From NCBI GenBank assembly GCA_020853845.1, contig JADYYD010000214.1:1-40750 (forward strand): a stretch of 40,750 bases of DNA, given 5' to 3'. The translations under genes and the position numbers were made by a program. Positions 7,943 through 16,732 of the stretch are shown here, piece after piece; the first letter of the stretch is position 1; every line of letters starts with the position of its first letter. The notes beneath the pieces were generated by a model. That model was not told where the DNA came from and made no database searches. It worked only from the letters and a program-made list of their open reading frames with translations. The stretch comes from Candidatus Melainabacteria bacterium. GTDB lineage: Bacteria > Cyanobacteriota > Vampirovibrionia > Obscuribacterales > Obscuribacteraceae.

Positions 7943-8695
7943 ATGGGCAATCACCGAGTGGAAAACGTCAGGGACATCGGACAATCAGCGGGCGCTGACG
8001 ATGCATGGTCCGCAATCGCAGCGTCGCTGACGCCGCCGGGTCAGAGAGGTCCAATCGGGGAGCAAGTAGCCGCGCAGTCGCAGCGGTTGCAAGAGCAAGG
8101 GCTGCTCGGCAGCATCACTCTTGCGACTTTAGGGCAGAATTTCCAACAAATAGATCAGAGCGGCAACGGCAACGGTGTTATCGAGCGTCCGGACCTCCGA
8201 GAATATATAAGAAGGCAACAAGGTTTGCCCGAAGCCGTGCGCGACAACCTTGCTTTGACCGGAGCGCAAAACGCACTTAGTTATATGGATGCGACTCGCA
8301 GAGAATCGCTTACCAGTGATGAGGTGCAGGCTGGTCTTAAGGACGGCATGCTGCCTGAAATGCGCGATATGCGCATCGCAGCCAAGCATCACGGAGGGTT
8401 GGTCGAATTGATGAGAGCCATCAATCCCGATTCCATCGCCAATGGCAATCAAATCAACGTAGGAGAATTGCGTGGAGCCTTGCAATACCATCCCGACCTC
8501 TTTACCAAAGCGCAGAGCCAGGCGGCACGAACGATGATCGCTGATGCGGACAATCTGGCAAGCAGCGTCGGACTTCTCAACCGCATCGCAAACTATTTAT
8601 GGAACGGCAACGACGGTCGCTATGTCACTCCTGAAAACATCGCGCAACGCGCGCATCAATTAGGCACGTTCACGGGAATACGGCCTCGAAGCTAG
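7943..8695 (+). CDS. EF-hand-like protein, paralog 1
   Basis: 250 residues; ATG 7943 has AAGGAG about 9 bases upstream, better than the in-frame start at 7901. A helix-loop-helix at about residues 60-90 contains DQSGNGNGVIERPDL: a calcium-loop-like pattern in which Asn and Gly occupy ligand positions 3, 5 and 6 and Ile position 8, but the usual first Asp is Ser, so binding may be weakened. A second degenerate loop (NGNQINVGEL) lies near residues 171-180. The C-terminal WNGNDGRYVTPENI motif recurs in the next gene. There is no signal peptide. The gene is a paralog of 8955-10067 over its whole length. Calcium binding is inferred. Confidence 0.75.
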   Translation: MGNHRVENVRDIGQSAGADDAWSAIAASLTPPGQRGPIGEQVAAQSQRLQEQGLLGSITLATLGQNFQQIDQSGNGNGVIERPDLREYIRRQQGLPEAVRDNLALTGAQNALSYMDATRRESLTSDEVQAGLKDGMLPEMRDMRIAAKHHGGLVELMRAINPDSIANGNQINVGELRGALQYHPDLFTKAQSQAARTMIADADNLASSVGLLNRIANYLWNGNDGRYVTPENIAQRAHQLGTFTGIRPRS

Positions 8696-8732
8696 TTTCG
8701 AAGGTAGTTTCGAATCTTATTCCAAGCAAATG

Positions 8733-8767
8733 CGGAGAGATGCAGCCAGCAGCATCTCTCCGTTTTT
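8733..8767 (+). terminator. Rho-independent terminator after EF-hand-like paralog 1
   Basis: A perfect 11-bp stem (CGGAGAGATGC with GCATCTCTCCG) and 8-base loop, followed at once by TTTTT. It separates the two EF-hand-like genes into different transcripts. Confidence 0.92.
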
Positions 8768-8954
8768 GTTTATGGCATGCAAACAAATTTCTCCATGTCA
8801 ACTTGGTGGCAACTTGCTCTGTTAAATTTCCATTGTGAGTTGTAACCGCAACCGCTTCTTCCGCCTTACTAACAAAGCCGATTCGAGTGAGTCTCACTGA
8901 CTCATTTAGATTGCGCCTCGCGCTCTTCCCCCAGTTATTTAAGAGGTAATACAC

Positions 8955-10067
8955 ATGTCTCGTGAAGTACAAGATGCCGTCCAGCGCACAGAACGAGCAC
9001 TGGCGACCGAAGAAGGCGCAAGGTCTCTTGCTGCAGACAATCAAGTGGGTGCAGTCCTTCGCAACCCACAGCAACGCCAGCAATACGAAGATCAGTTACG
9101 CGAACAAGGCTTGCTTGGGCGTTTAACAATCGACTTTGTAGGAAGAAATAGTGCAGCAATCGACACCTTGGGCAACGGAAATGGCAGCGTTGACCGCACT
9201 GAACTACAGGCTTACATCGGCCGCAATGGCTCCAATCCATTTAACGCCTTTGCGGCGCGACATGCTTTACGCGGCATGGAACAAAATCGCATAACCGAAT
9301 TGTCGCAGACGGATCTTGGCGCTTCGAGAACAAGAATGCAGCCTGAAGCTGCGAGTATGCGTCAGGCTATAGATCAATTTCCTGGAATCAGAGACGTAAT
9401 GCGCTCATTAGATCCGAGCACTGTTGATGGAAACAACGTGAATGTTGGAGCCTTAAGAACAGCGCTGGAAAGGAATGGCGCTCGTTTCACTGAAGCACAG
9501 CGGCAAGCCGCGGCAACTCTACTGCGTCCGGAAAATCTTAATAGCATCGCCGAAAGTGCTTCTTTTCTAGGCGGACTTCGAAACGGGATTTGGTCCGGAA
9601 ACGATGGCAGATACTTAAACCCTGAATTGATGGAAAGGCGAGCGACAGCGCTAGGCGGCGAGCGCAATCCAGCCGAAGATCAAGCTAGACAAGCACGCGA
9701 AGAACTGGCTAGACGGTTCAACTCCATCCGCGGAGAACAGGGCGGACAAACTCCGGGCAACAATCCACGCGAAACTGGGACACGCCGTGCAGGAGAACCG
9801 CGCAATTATGAAACCGGCAATGATAGTCGATTCAACGAGTATACCGTCCGCTCCGGTGACACAATGTGGCACATCGCCAGGGAATTCATGCAACGCAACA
9901 ACGCCAACGGAGAAGCACCAACCAACCAACAGATCGATCGCATGTATCGTGCGATTGCTCGCGAGAACGGCATCAGCAATCCGAACAGCGTTCCGCTCGG
10001 AACTCGCTTGAGAATTCCACGCGAGTACCAGCCAATCATCACCAATCCAGCCAGACAACGTAACTAG
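8955..10067 (+). CDS. EF-hand-like protein with C-terminal LysM domain, paralog 2
   Basis: 370 residues; ATG 8955 preceded by AGAGG at 9 bases. The N-terminal 235 residues match the previous gene: IDTLGNGNGSVDRTEL at about 69-84 as a degenerate EF-hand loop (Leu at ligand position 1), a second weak loop DGNNVNVGAL, and the shared SGNDGRYLNPELM motif. A linker rich in Glu, Arg, Gly and Asn (about 240-293) leads to a LysM fold at about 296-355, beginning YTVRSGDTMWHIAREF and ending LGTRLRIP with an insert between the helices. LysM domains bind peptidoglycan or chitin-like glycans. No signal peptide is visible, so the route to the wall is unclear. Confidence 0.85.
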   Translation: MSREVQDAVQRTERALATEEGARSLAADNQVGAVLRNPQQRQQYEDQLREQGLLGRLTIDFVGRNSAAIDTLGNGNGSVDRTELQAYIGRNGSNPFNAFAARHALRGMEQNRITELSQTDLGASRTRMQPEAASMRQAIDQFPGIRDVMRSLDPSTVDGNNVNVGALRTALERNGARFTEAQRQAAATLLRPENLNSIAESASFLGGLRNGIWSGNDGRYLNPELMERRATALGGERNPAEDQARQAREELARRFNSIRGEQGGQTPGNNPRETGTRRAGEPRNYETGNDSRFNEYTVRSGDTMWHIAREFMQRNNANGEAPTNQQIDRMYRAIARENGISNPNSVPLGTRLRIPREYQPIITNPARQRN

Positions 10068-10118
10068 ATTGAGTTCTTATTAGAGGCTGCAAATTTTTTA
10101 GTTAAAAGCAGGGGAATA

Positions 10119-10144
10119 ACCGGGGCAGAAATGCCTCGGTTTTT
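10119..10144 (+). terminator. Rho-independent terminator after EF-hand/LysM gene
   Basis: A 9-bp stem ACCGGGGCA/TGCCTCGGT (one G-U pair) with a GAAA tetraloop and a run of five T. Confidence 0.9.
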
Positions 10145-10288
10145 CAATAGAAACAAATTGCAGTCCATACTCGGTGCTTGGCACAAAGAAAAAAACTTCG
10201 GCAAAAATCGACACTCACCGTTCCCTCACGTAACCGCTGCTATTGTTCAATCGTGTCCGGACAAGAAAGCACGGAGTTCTTGAAACAG

Positions 10289-10585
10289 ATGTCGAATCAA
10301 TCCAATATCTCAGGCGGCTTCATAACCTCGGTTTCCACAGGCAGTCTGAGTTTCGCCCCCCCGGCAGCGCAGAAAATAAACTCATATAATCTCGATATCG
10401 ATGAAAAAAAATCCGTGCGAGTAGAGAACATCGAAATAGAAACCGATGAAAACGGCAATTGCAAAGCCGCCTGCTATAGTTCGGGAACATTTGTTCGCCA
10501 CAATAGACTTTATTCGATAGTCAAATCACCGTTCAACACTCTCTGGCTTGGAGACAGGTTCGGTGGATGGCATCCACTCGATTGA
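10289..10585 (+). CDS. Small protein of an unrecognised family, paralog B
   Basis: 98 residues from ATG 10289. The longer frame from 10178 has no ribosome site and its extra part looks non-coding, while GGAG lies about 13 bases before 10289. The C-terminal 65 residues align without gaps to the protein at 6881-7177: YNLDID, VRVENIEIE, RHNRLYSIVK and the final WLGDRFGGWHPLD. The N-terminus is Ser/Asn-rich and not conserved. The two copies bracket the 129-residue protein and the EF-hand-like pair. Function not recognised. Confidence 0.75.
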   Translation: MSNQSNISGGFITSVSTGSLSFAPPAAQKINSYNLDIDEKKSVRVENIEIETDENGNCKAACYSSGTFVRHNRLYSIVKSPFNTLWLGDRFGGWHPLD

Positions 10586-10616
10586 AAAATTTAGAAGAAG
10601 CACCAAAAAGAAGTGC

Positions 10617-10650
10617 AAAAAAGGGCCGAAGCGAATGGCTGCTTCGGCCC
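10617..10650 (-). terminator. Terminator of the mxa-like operon, possibly bidirectional
   Basis: A perfect 10-bp stem GGGCCGAAGC/GCTTCGGCCC with an 8-base loop. Read on the minus strand it is followed by six T; on the plus strand the T run (TTTT) comes six bases later. It closes both convergent transcripts. Confidence 0.92.
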
Positions 10651-10669
10651 TCGGAGTTTTAAGTGCTCA

Positions 10670-11779
10670 TCACGGACGCGGAACGATCACCTCGACCTTC
10701 GCGATGAGTTCTTCTAATTCATCGTGGTCGAGTTGCTGCGATCGGTATAGTACCGCGTCACAATAACTCAGTACGCTTACGATCTCCTTTCGGTGCGGAT
10801 GCTCGGCAAGAAGCTGACGAAGTTCCGCATGTGTGGACGCAGAGGCGTTGAGATAACGCCTCACGGCTGCAGAGATCGCCTTGAAGTGGGAAGGCGAAAA
10901 TCCGCTTCGCTTACCCTCCGCGAAAACTCTGTCCAAAGTCCGCCAGGCAAGCTCATTCGCCGGAATTTTTCGACCAGGGCGCCGGCGATTGATCCATTGC
11001 ACCGCCCACAGTCCAAACGGAAGGCACATCAGAAATGCACCGCCCACAAGAAGACCAAGCGTGGCCCAGGGGAGAATTTGCGTTGCCAAAGCGGGGTTCA
11101 CTGCAACAAAATCATCCTCGCCGGCCGCGGTCGGAGAAAGACTCAGAGCGATAACCGGCGTGGAGAGCACTCTGCGATCCGGTGCAGCCGTTGCATTGCC
11201 GTCTTTGTCGCGAATGTTTCCCAGCGCGTACCTGAGGTCGAGGCGAAACACCAGATATGGTGCTGCCGACGCAGGCACGCTGCTTTGGACAATCAAGTCA
11301 ATCTCGATCAAAACTCTGCCGTCAGGCATGCGGCGCGACTGGACATTCACCGGGCTTTGAGATGGGCTGAGCGCCAGCGGAGACATCAGGTCGAACTCCT
11401 GCCCGTTGAAAGCAACGGTTCCGCGAGAAAGGGACTGAAAGTCGACCACTACCGAAGGGTCCACCGACAGCAAAACACGGATATTCACCGGGTCCATGAT
11501 GCGATGCCCGAAGTGGCGTTCAGCCATCACCTGCATCCGAATGCGCCCACCTTCGCAACTCTTCTCGGCTTGCGGCGCCGGACGCCGGGACAAGGTACCC
11601 CTTCGCACCATTGCAACGGACAGATCTTCGCAGTCACCCAGCGCCATACCTGCCACCACCGCCGGTTGCTCTGACGGTCCGTCGGGTTGCGCATGCGCGT
11701 TCAGGGGCGTCAACGCGAGCGCACTCAGAACCAGCGCGCACACAGTTGGCAGAACGATTCGAAAAGATCCGAACATCAT
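10670..11779 (-). CDS. MxaA-like membrane protein
   Basis: 369 residues; start with AAGGAG 5 bases upstream, overlapping the vWA gene stop by 4 bases (ATGA-type coupling). An N-terminal signal peptide ends at AHA (about residue 30). A beta-rich extracytoplasmic region with the segment RHFGHRIMDPVNIRVLL (about 93-109), recalling the FGHxIGD core of MxaA, is followed by one membrane helix (about 238-260). The cytoplasmic helical tail contains ELRQLLAEHPHRKEIV. MxaA supports calcium insertion into methanol dehydrogenase; BatD-type proteins of the aerotolerance operon have a similar layout. It is the last gene of a four-gene operon. The MxaA assignment rests on layout and partial motif memory. 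Confidence 0.6.
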   Translation of the reverse strand: MMFGSFRIVLPTVCALVLSALALTPLNAHAQPDGPSEQPAVVAGMALGDCEDLSVAMVRRGTLSRRPAPQAEKSCEGGRIRMQVMAERHFGHRIMDPVNIRVLLSVDPSVVVDFQSLSRGTVAFNGQEFDLMSPLALSPSQSPVNVQSRRMPDGRVLIEIDLIVQSSVPASAAPYLVFRLDLRYALGNIRDKDGNATAAPDRRVLSTPVIALSLSPTAAGEDDFVAVNPALATQILPWATLGLLVGGAFLMCLPFGLWAVQWINRRRPGRKIPANELAWRTLDRVFAEGKRSGFSPSHFKAISAAVRRYLNASASTHAELRQLLAEHPHRKEIVSVLSYCDAVLYRSQQLDHDELEELIAKVEVIVPRP

Positions 11780-12885
11780 CCACTCTCCTTTTCATTGGTT
11801 GTGCGACGGAAGACTCCGCGCATTTGCAGACACGCGAGTAAGAACATCGCGGCTGACAGAGGAAAGATATAGAGATGGCGCTGAGCGATCTCCACACGCT
11901 CGCCTGCAATCATGCTCGCCCATTCGATACTAAGCTCCTCTCCCGGTGCCAGCCGAAAATATTCGCCGCCAGCGGCATCTTGCAGCGCCAGAAGCGGCCG
12001 CTCGTCGAAGTGAGTCAGCACCGGCTGCCCGTTTCGCATCAGATTGCCTCGCAGCTCGCCGGATGGAGAATAAACAGGGATAGTCGACGGCTGATCGCCA
12101 CCGACTCCGACAACGATCAGGCGGACGCGATGGCGCGCCAGAGCTGCAATGGCGTCCGCCAGCTCTAGCGCGTTGCCCGTGAACCCGCCATCGGAAAAGA
12201 GTACGACTACCCGGCTGCGTTCCGCTTCTGCGGCAGAAGGTGATTCGGCAGCCTCATCAGCAGACGAAAACAGCCGCACAGCTTCCATCAGACCGGAGGC
12301 GAAATCCGAGCCATTGCCAGGCGCACCGCCGATCGGCATCCAGTGCCGCAAAATCCAGCGAAGCGATGCGTGATCGTGGGTAAGCTCAGCCTGCGTAAAG
12401 CCGAGTCCCGAGTATGTAACTATGCCCAGCCGGTTAGAAGCGAGAGCCGGCAGGATGCGCGCATCAATGGCTAGCTTGACGAAGTCGAGCCTGCTGCCGT
12501 ACGGACCGGCGACATCCTCAGCCCTCACGCCCTCTCGCGCCGGCATAAATGGGCGATACTCTTCGCTCGCCATACTCAGCGACACATCCGTGACGACCAC
12601 GACTTCGGTTGTTCCGGCTCGCACTCGAACAGCGGCACCATCCATTACCGGCGAGGACGCCGCCAGGCTGATAAAAGCCACAGCAAGCGCATAACCGCAA
12701 AAGAAAAACGTTTCCCTCCGCGGGCTGAGCGTGTCGCTGAACTTATCGATGAGGCGTGCGTCGCCGTAAGCCGCGCGGGCACGCTTGCGCCAGTGGTAGC
12801 CGGCCATCCAGGCGGCTGCGCTCAAAACAATTGCTGCCAGCCCGGCAGCAAGCGCTCCGGGCTCGAGTAACGTGATACCAGACAT
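11776..12885 (-). CDS. Membrane vWA-domain protein, MxaL-like
   Basis: 369 residues; GGAGG 7 bases before ATG 12885. Membrane helices at about 8-28 and 55-75 are followed by a von Willebrand A domain with MIDAS motif DVSLSMASEE (about residues 99-108), NGSDFASGL as the Thr/Ser loop and FSDGG as the third element. A membrane helix near 338-358 closes the domain. The domain is periplasmic and probably binds a divalent cation. In the mxa operon MxaC and MxaL are the two vWA proteins on either side of MxaK; the same layout is seen here. BatA/BatB of the aerotolerance operon is the alternative. Confidence 0.7.
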   Translation of the reverse strand: MSGITLLEPGALAAGLAAIVLSAAAWMAGYHWRKRARAAYGDARLIDKFSDTLSPRRETFFFCGYALAVAFISLAASSPVMDGAAVRVRAGTTEVVVVTDVSLSMASEEYRPFMPAREGVRAEDVAGPYGSRLDFVKLAIDARILPALASNRLGIVTYSGLGFTQAELTHDHASLRWILRHWMPIGGAPGNGSDFASGLMEAVRLFSSADEAAESPSAAEAERSRVVVLFSDGGFTGNALELADAIAALARHRVRLIVVGVGGDQPSTIPVYSPSGELRGNLMRNGQPVLTHFDERPLLALQDAAGGEYFRLAPGEELSIEWASMIAGERVEIAQRHLYIFPLSAAMFLLACLQMRGVFRRTTNEKESG

Positions 12886-12899
12886 TCACAATCCTCCAC

Positions 12900-13478
12900 T
12901 CAGAGATCGTCGCGACTGCCCGGACCGGGCATGCTGCCCGGGTTTTCCCCGGGCACACGGCGCGGTTCCCCATCTCCATCGCCGGAATTGCGGGCAGCAC
13001 CCTGGCTGTGCGCGAGCTGCGAATGCTGGCTCAAGAGCAGCTCGAGGTTGTGCTTCACCACAAGCGCGAGTTCCTGAAGACGGCGCGCTTCGCTGACGGA
13101 TGCCGCCCGTCCGCTGCCGGGATTGAAGCGGAGCGATTCCTGAAATGCCGCCACCGCCGCCTTCGCCTGCCGGCTTTGCACGAGCAGCATCCCCCGATGG
13201 AAGCTGGCTCTGGCAGCCAGTTCGATATCAGGAGCAGGCAGCAGAAACCGCCCCAGCCAATCGAGCTGACGAGCGCGATTGAAATGCTGCACGCTGCGCT
13301 CGAAAGAAACCACAGCCGTGCGATGGTCGCCTGCTCGCATTGCAACGATGCCAGAGTTGTAGCTCTCTATCTGCATCGAGCGATAGGTCGACAACGTCCA
13401 ACCGGCGCAGAGCATGATGATTCCGGCGAAAAATCCTGCAGTGAGCAAGACGATTCGCCACTTGCGTTTTTGTGTCAT
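12900..13478 (-). CDS. Membrane-anchored TPR-like protein, MxaK-like
   Basis: 192 residues; AGGA 9 bases upstream of ATG 13478. One N-terminal membrane helix (about 8-28) is followed by two or three TPR-like helix pairs (YNSGIVAMRAGDHRTAVVSF; FHRGMLLVQSRQAKAAVAAFQ) and a Gly/Pro/Asp-rich tail. It lies between the two vWA genes with 12 bp and 14 bp gaps. Size, topology and position fit MxaK (or BatC); the sequence alone is not diagnostic. Confidence 0.55.
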   Translation of the reverse strand: MTQKRKWRIVLLTAGFFAGIIMLCAGWTLSTYRSMQIESYNSGIVAMRAGDHRTAVVSFERSVQHFNRARQLDWLGRFLLPAPDIELAARASFHRGMLLVQSRQAKAAVAAFQESLRFNPGSGRAASVSEARRLQELALVVKHNLELLLSQHSQLAHSQGAARNSGDGDGEPRRVPGENPGSMPGPGSRDDL

Positions 13479-13490
13479 CGAGGTTTCCTT

Positions 13491-14459
13491 TCATACCTCT
13501 TCGAACGTTATGGCACTGAGGACCAGGTAGCCGAGCAACAGAATAGTCGCCAGGATCGCCAAAATTCCGTACAGCTCGCGGTAAGTCACGGCACTGCGAA
13601 TCTCCACCGACGAGCGTTCGAGTTTGTCAATTCTGTCGAATCCACTGCGCAGTTCCTCTTCATTCGCCACAGGAATGACGGAGCCTCCCGCTGACTCCAC
13701 GAGTTCGCGCAAGTCCTGAGTGTCTCGCGAGTTGTTCACCCACCCCGGTCCGACACCGAGAACATAGACGCGAACGCGCAAATCGCCAAGCTGCTCGAGC
13801 AGCAGTCGGCTTCTCCCTTGATCCATACTGGACTCACCGTCTGTGACCAGGACGAGCACACGAGTTTGCGCCTGCGCCATCTCACGAAAGTGGTCGAGCG
13901 CTCCCTGCACTGCGCCTTGAGGTCCGTCGAAATTAGTGCCGCCGGAAACGTATCGTCCGACTTGCTCCAAGCGCCGCAAAACGACGGAATGGTCGCTGCT
14001 CAGAGGCCAACTGTAGAACGACTCGTGATTGAAAAGCAGCAAGGCGACACGATCTCCCTCTCGCCGCCGAATAAAATCGCTGGCCGCAGCGCGTGCCGCG
14101 ATAATTCGAGTCAGCTCCACAGGACTTGCGCCGGATGAGGGCGCCGATGATGGACGTCTTCCTTCAATGGACTCGCCCATCGAGCCGGAAATGTCCACCT
14201 GTATGACAAAATCGCGCGTCTGTATGACTTGCCTCTCCTCTGTTTGCGGCAGCACCGGACGCGCCAGCGCCAGGCACATCGCTGTCCAAGCCAAACAAAG
14301 ACACAAGACAACCAAGCAGCGCAGAAAAGAAAATCGAAACATCCGCGCATGGATCACCAGTTGCGAATGTCCGACATGGGTTTTGCGTTTACCGCTCAAC
14401 CACAAGATTGGCGCCAGTAGCGCGATCAAGATCAGGTAGTACGGTTGTGCAAAGGTCAT
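13491..14459 (-). CDS. Membrane vWA-domain protein, MxaC/BatB-like
   Basis: 322 residues from ATG 14459, which has GGAGG 4-5 bases upstream; in-frame starts further upstream lack one. Membrane helices near 7-22 and 42-65 are followed by a vWA domain with a complete MIDAS: DISGSMG, GGTNF and VTDGES. A C-terminal membrane helix (about 295-315) follows. First gene of the operon vWA-TPR-vWA-MxaA. In characterised mxa and bat clusters a MoxR ATPase and a DUF58 protein precede this gene; here neither is present, and the upstream 560 bp are non-coding. Confidence 0.75.
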   Translation of the reverse strand: MTFAQPYYLILIALLAPILWLSGKRKTHVGHSQLVIHARMFRFSFLRCLVVLCLCLAWTAMCLALARPVLPQTEERQVIQTRDFVIQVDISGSMGESIEGRRPSSAPSSGASPVELTRIIAARAAASDFIRRREGDRVALLLFNHESFYSWPLSSDHSVVLRRLEQVGRYVSGGTNFDGPQGAVQGALDHFREMAQAQTRVLVLVTDGESSMDQGRSRLLLEQLGDLRVRVYVLGVGPGWVNNSRDTQDLRELVESAGGSVIPVANEEELRSGFDRIDKLERSSVEIRSAVTYRELYGILAILATILLLGYLVLSAITFEEV

Positions 14460-15023
14460 GCGACCTCCATTCATGGTTAAGTTCAACCACGGAACATCCG
14501 CATGCACGAGCAAGTGAGCGAAAACACTCACAAAATCTCGGCGCGCTTTGGAAATTCATTTGGTTGAGTGCGACGCTCTCATCTGCATCCGAAAAAACAT
14601 ACAGTCCATAACTCGCACGCACAGCAGACGCAGATCCACAAGAAAGCGTGTTCACAACATCAATTCTTTGCTTTTGTGCTTCGTTTCATCAATCGGAATT
14701 ACCGTACTTCTAAAACCGAAGCGGGCGGCAAAGCTCACCCAACCTATTTCATCTCGCGTTCTTAAAATATGGTGCGATAGGCGATCTTTACGTGGAACGA
14801 AATGCCCGTCCGGGTACCCACCAAACCAATTTAATCTTGAAATGGAAAAGGCCTGCCAAAACCTTGAGGGCGCGGGCAGGCCTGACCAAGACATGTTACT
14901 AAAACGACAGACCTTCTGTCGTATAACGGTTATACCCATCGCTCACAAGAAATACTGTTAGGAAGAAAACACTTGTTTCCCTTGACAGATGCGGCTGCAT
15001 GGCCTTGTCACTCTCCGGAGTGG
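14460..15023. other. Gene-free region upstream of the mxa-like operon
   Basis: Short frames here lack ribosome sites and read as random, Arg/Ser-rich sequence. It holds the terminator at 14846-14883 and presumably the promoter of the minus-strand operon, for which I see no good consensus. Confidence 0.5.
14846..14883 (-). terminator. Terminator downstream of the 15024-15662 gene
   Basis: A 9-bp perfect stem AGGCCTGCC/GGCAGGCCT with a 17-base loop; on the minus strand the stem's final T runs into TTT, giving TTTT. It lies 140 bp after the stop of the minus-strand gene. Confidence 0.7.
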
Positions 15024-15662
15024 TTACCGTGTGGTTAGCTTCCTAATCAGGGAAACAGCCTGCTGAGATGGCAAATGCCCGCATCCGGTTTCCTCACCTT
15101 CGTTGAGCGCAGCGATAACAATGGCCCGATTTAAGTCACTTGCCAGAGCGTATTCATGCATAAATGTCGCAATCGCGAGGTGGCAATTTCTCAATCGAAT
15201 TTTTGTAGGTGTACGGGGATCTTGCCGAGAGAGAATCACTTTTCTAATCGCTTTTGCCGTCTTATGAAACACTGTCTCTTTCATGTGCTTATTAATCGAA
15301 TCACGGGTCAGAGCCGAATAAATTTCCCATTGCGCGGTTGCTTCGATGCAGTCCCAATCAGAGAAAAATTGATTGTGCCAGATAACTGAAAGCAGACGAA
15401 AGCCGCGCGAATTTTTTGCACGCAAAAGTCCAGCTTCATCGCAAACTTCCTTTGCGCTATAGCGAGCCAGTAACGCTCTAGTCACCAAAAACTCTTCCCA
15501 GCCGCATGTGCAAAGCGCGATCAAGAGCGCCTTCAATGTTTCACTCGTTTGAGACTGTTGCCTGACATGCGAGCGAACACTTTCCGCACAATTGACTTTA
15601 GGCGCGGATAGAAGAGCGGCAGAAACTTCCACCGCGGGCACAGCCTGGATTTGTATAATCAT
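15024..15662 (-). CDS. Hypothetical protein, 212 residues
   Basis: An open frame with even composition and no close competitor on either strand. Mostly helical, with several Cys (LCTCGWEEFL) and a basic central section (KAIRKVILSRQDPRTPTKIRLRN, given in part). There is no signal peptide or membrane helix. The ATG at 15662 lacks a Shine-Dalgarno, so the true start is uncertain. It lies 91 bp downstream of the response-regulator gene on the same strand. I do not recognise a family; the helical all-over pattern could be a TPR-like or DNA-associated protein, but nothing decides this. Confidence 0.5.
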   Translation of the reverse strand: MIIQIQAVPAVEVSAALLSAPKVNCAESVRSHVRQQSQTSETLKALLIALCTCGWEEFLVTRALLARYSAKEVCDEAGLLRAKNSRGFRLLSVIWHNQFFSDWDCIEATAQWEIYSALTRDSINKHMKETVFHKTAKAIRKVILSRQDPRTPTKIRLRNCHLAIATFMHEYALASDLNRAIVIAALNEGEETGCGHLPSQQAVSLIRKLTTR

Positions 15663-15753
15663 ATTTGAAAAGTTGGAGTCAGTTACTATGCATTTGTAAT
15701 ATGCAAACCTGACACTAAGTTGACACGTTTAAGCAGGCTCGACAATCGCGATA

Positions 15754-16434
15754 TCAGGAAAGACTGCTGTCTACCTTATAGCCCATGCCTTTGACTGTAG
15801 TGATGATGGACGGTTTTCCATCTACATCCATTTTCCTGCGCACCCGAGTAACGCACTGCCTGACAGCATCTTCCGATGAATCCGACTCGGAATGCCAGAC
15901 CTTATCCAACAAATCATCGACGCTGAAAATCTGGTCTTTGTGGCGCATCAAGAACTCCAAAAGCGCCAGTTCTTTAGCCAGCAGATCTATTTCGACGCCG
16001 TCTCGTGTCGCCTTTCCTGTAGCCGGATTGAGTGTGACATCACGCACGCTCAAAACATCGCCGGTCAATTCTCTGGGGCGACGCAGCAAGCTCTTAACGC
16101 GAGCAAGCAACTCACGCATATGAAATGGCTTCGGCAGATAATCATCGGCGCCCATGTCCAGTCCGGTAACACGATCTTCGATCTCGCCTTTGCCAGTAAG
16201 CATGAGTATGGGCGTGATACCACCGGCAGACCTGTAATTGCGGCAAACGTCGAAACCGCTCATCTTCGGAAGACCAATATCCAAAATCGCCAGATCATAA
16301 GAATAGAGCTTCAGCCGATCGGCGGCTTCCTGACCGTCGCGCACTTTCTCGACTAAATAGTTATTTGTTTCCAGCGTGTCGGCTACCGCCTCCAACACGA
16401 GCTCATCATCTTCGACCAATAAGATTTTCGACAT
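15754..16434 (-). CDS. OmpR/PhoB-family response regulator
   Basis: 226 residues. Receiver domain 1-118 with acidic pocket Glu8-Asp9-Asp10, phospho-acceptor Asp52 (LAILDIGLP), LTG and conserved Lys in DDYLPKPFH. A winged-helix DNA-binding domain at about 125-223 has a typical recognition segment SEDAVRQCVTRVRRKM and the closing TVKGMGYKVD. No kinase is adjacent; the membrane kinase at 18022, one gene away and divergent, is a plausible partner. Confidence 0.93.
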   Translation of the reverse strand: MSKILLVEDDELVLEAVADTLETNNYLVEKVRDGQEAADRLKLYSYDLAILDIGLPKMSGFDVCRNYRSAGGITPILMLTGKGEIEDRVTGLDMGADDYLPKPFHMRELLARVKSLLRRPRELTGDVLSVRDVTLNPATGKATRDGVEIDLLAKELALLEFLMRHKDQIFSVDDLLDKVWHSESDSSEDAVRQCVTRVRRKMDVDGKPSIITTVKGMGYKVDSSLS

Positions 16435-16732
16435 TCAGACCAGTTCCGCCCAATCCCACAATATCTTCCCATATCAAAGAGTAACAACAACATTCCCGTT
16501 TGACATCCACAAAGTGCGGCTGCAAGTACGGCTCGCAAACAGAGTTCGAAAACACTCACGCAACGCTCACACATGGCTCACGGTTCACTCACGGTTCCCC
16601 CGTTATATTGCACGCATAAGGCAACCAGCTTCCCTCCATCCCATTTATTTATCCTCCGCACCATGCTGATGCATGCGGGGGGTCACCACCTGCATTACCA
16701 CCCCCTTTTGAAGCTTTGCACGAGGAGAAACC

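Noticed and set aside
10793-11674. Plus-strand open frame of 293 codons
   Set aside because: Antisense to the MxaA-like gene; low-complexity Arg/His-rich translation with no ribosome site. GC-rich coding DNA often gives such shadows.
14548-14961. Plus-strand open frame of 137 codons in the region before the mxa-like operon
   Set aside because: No ribosome site, basic random composition, and it runs through a terminator hairpin.
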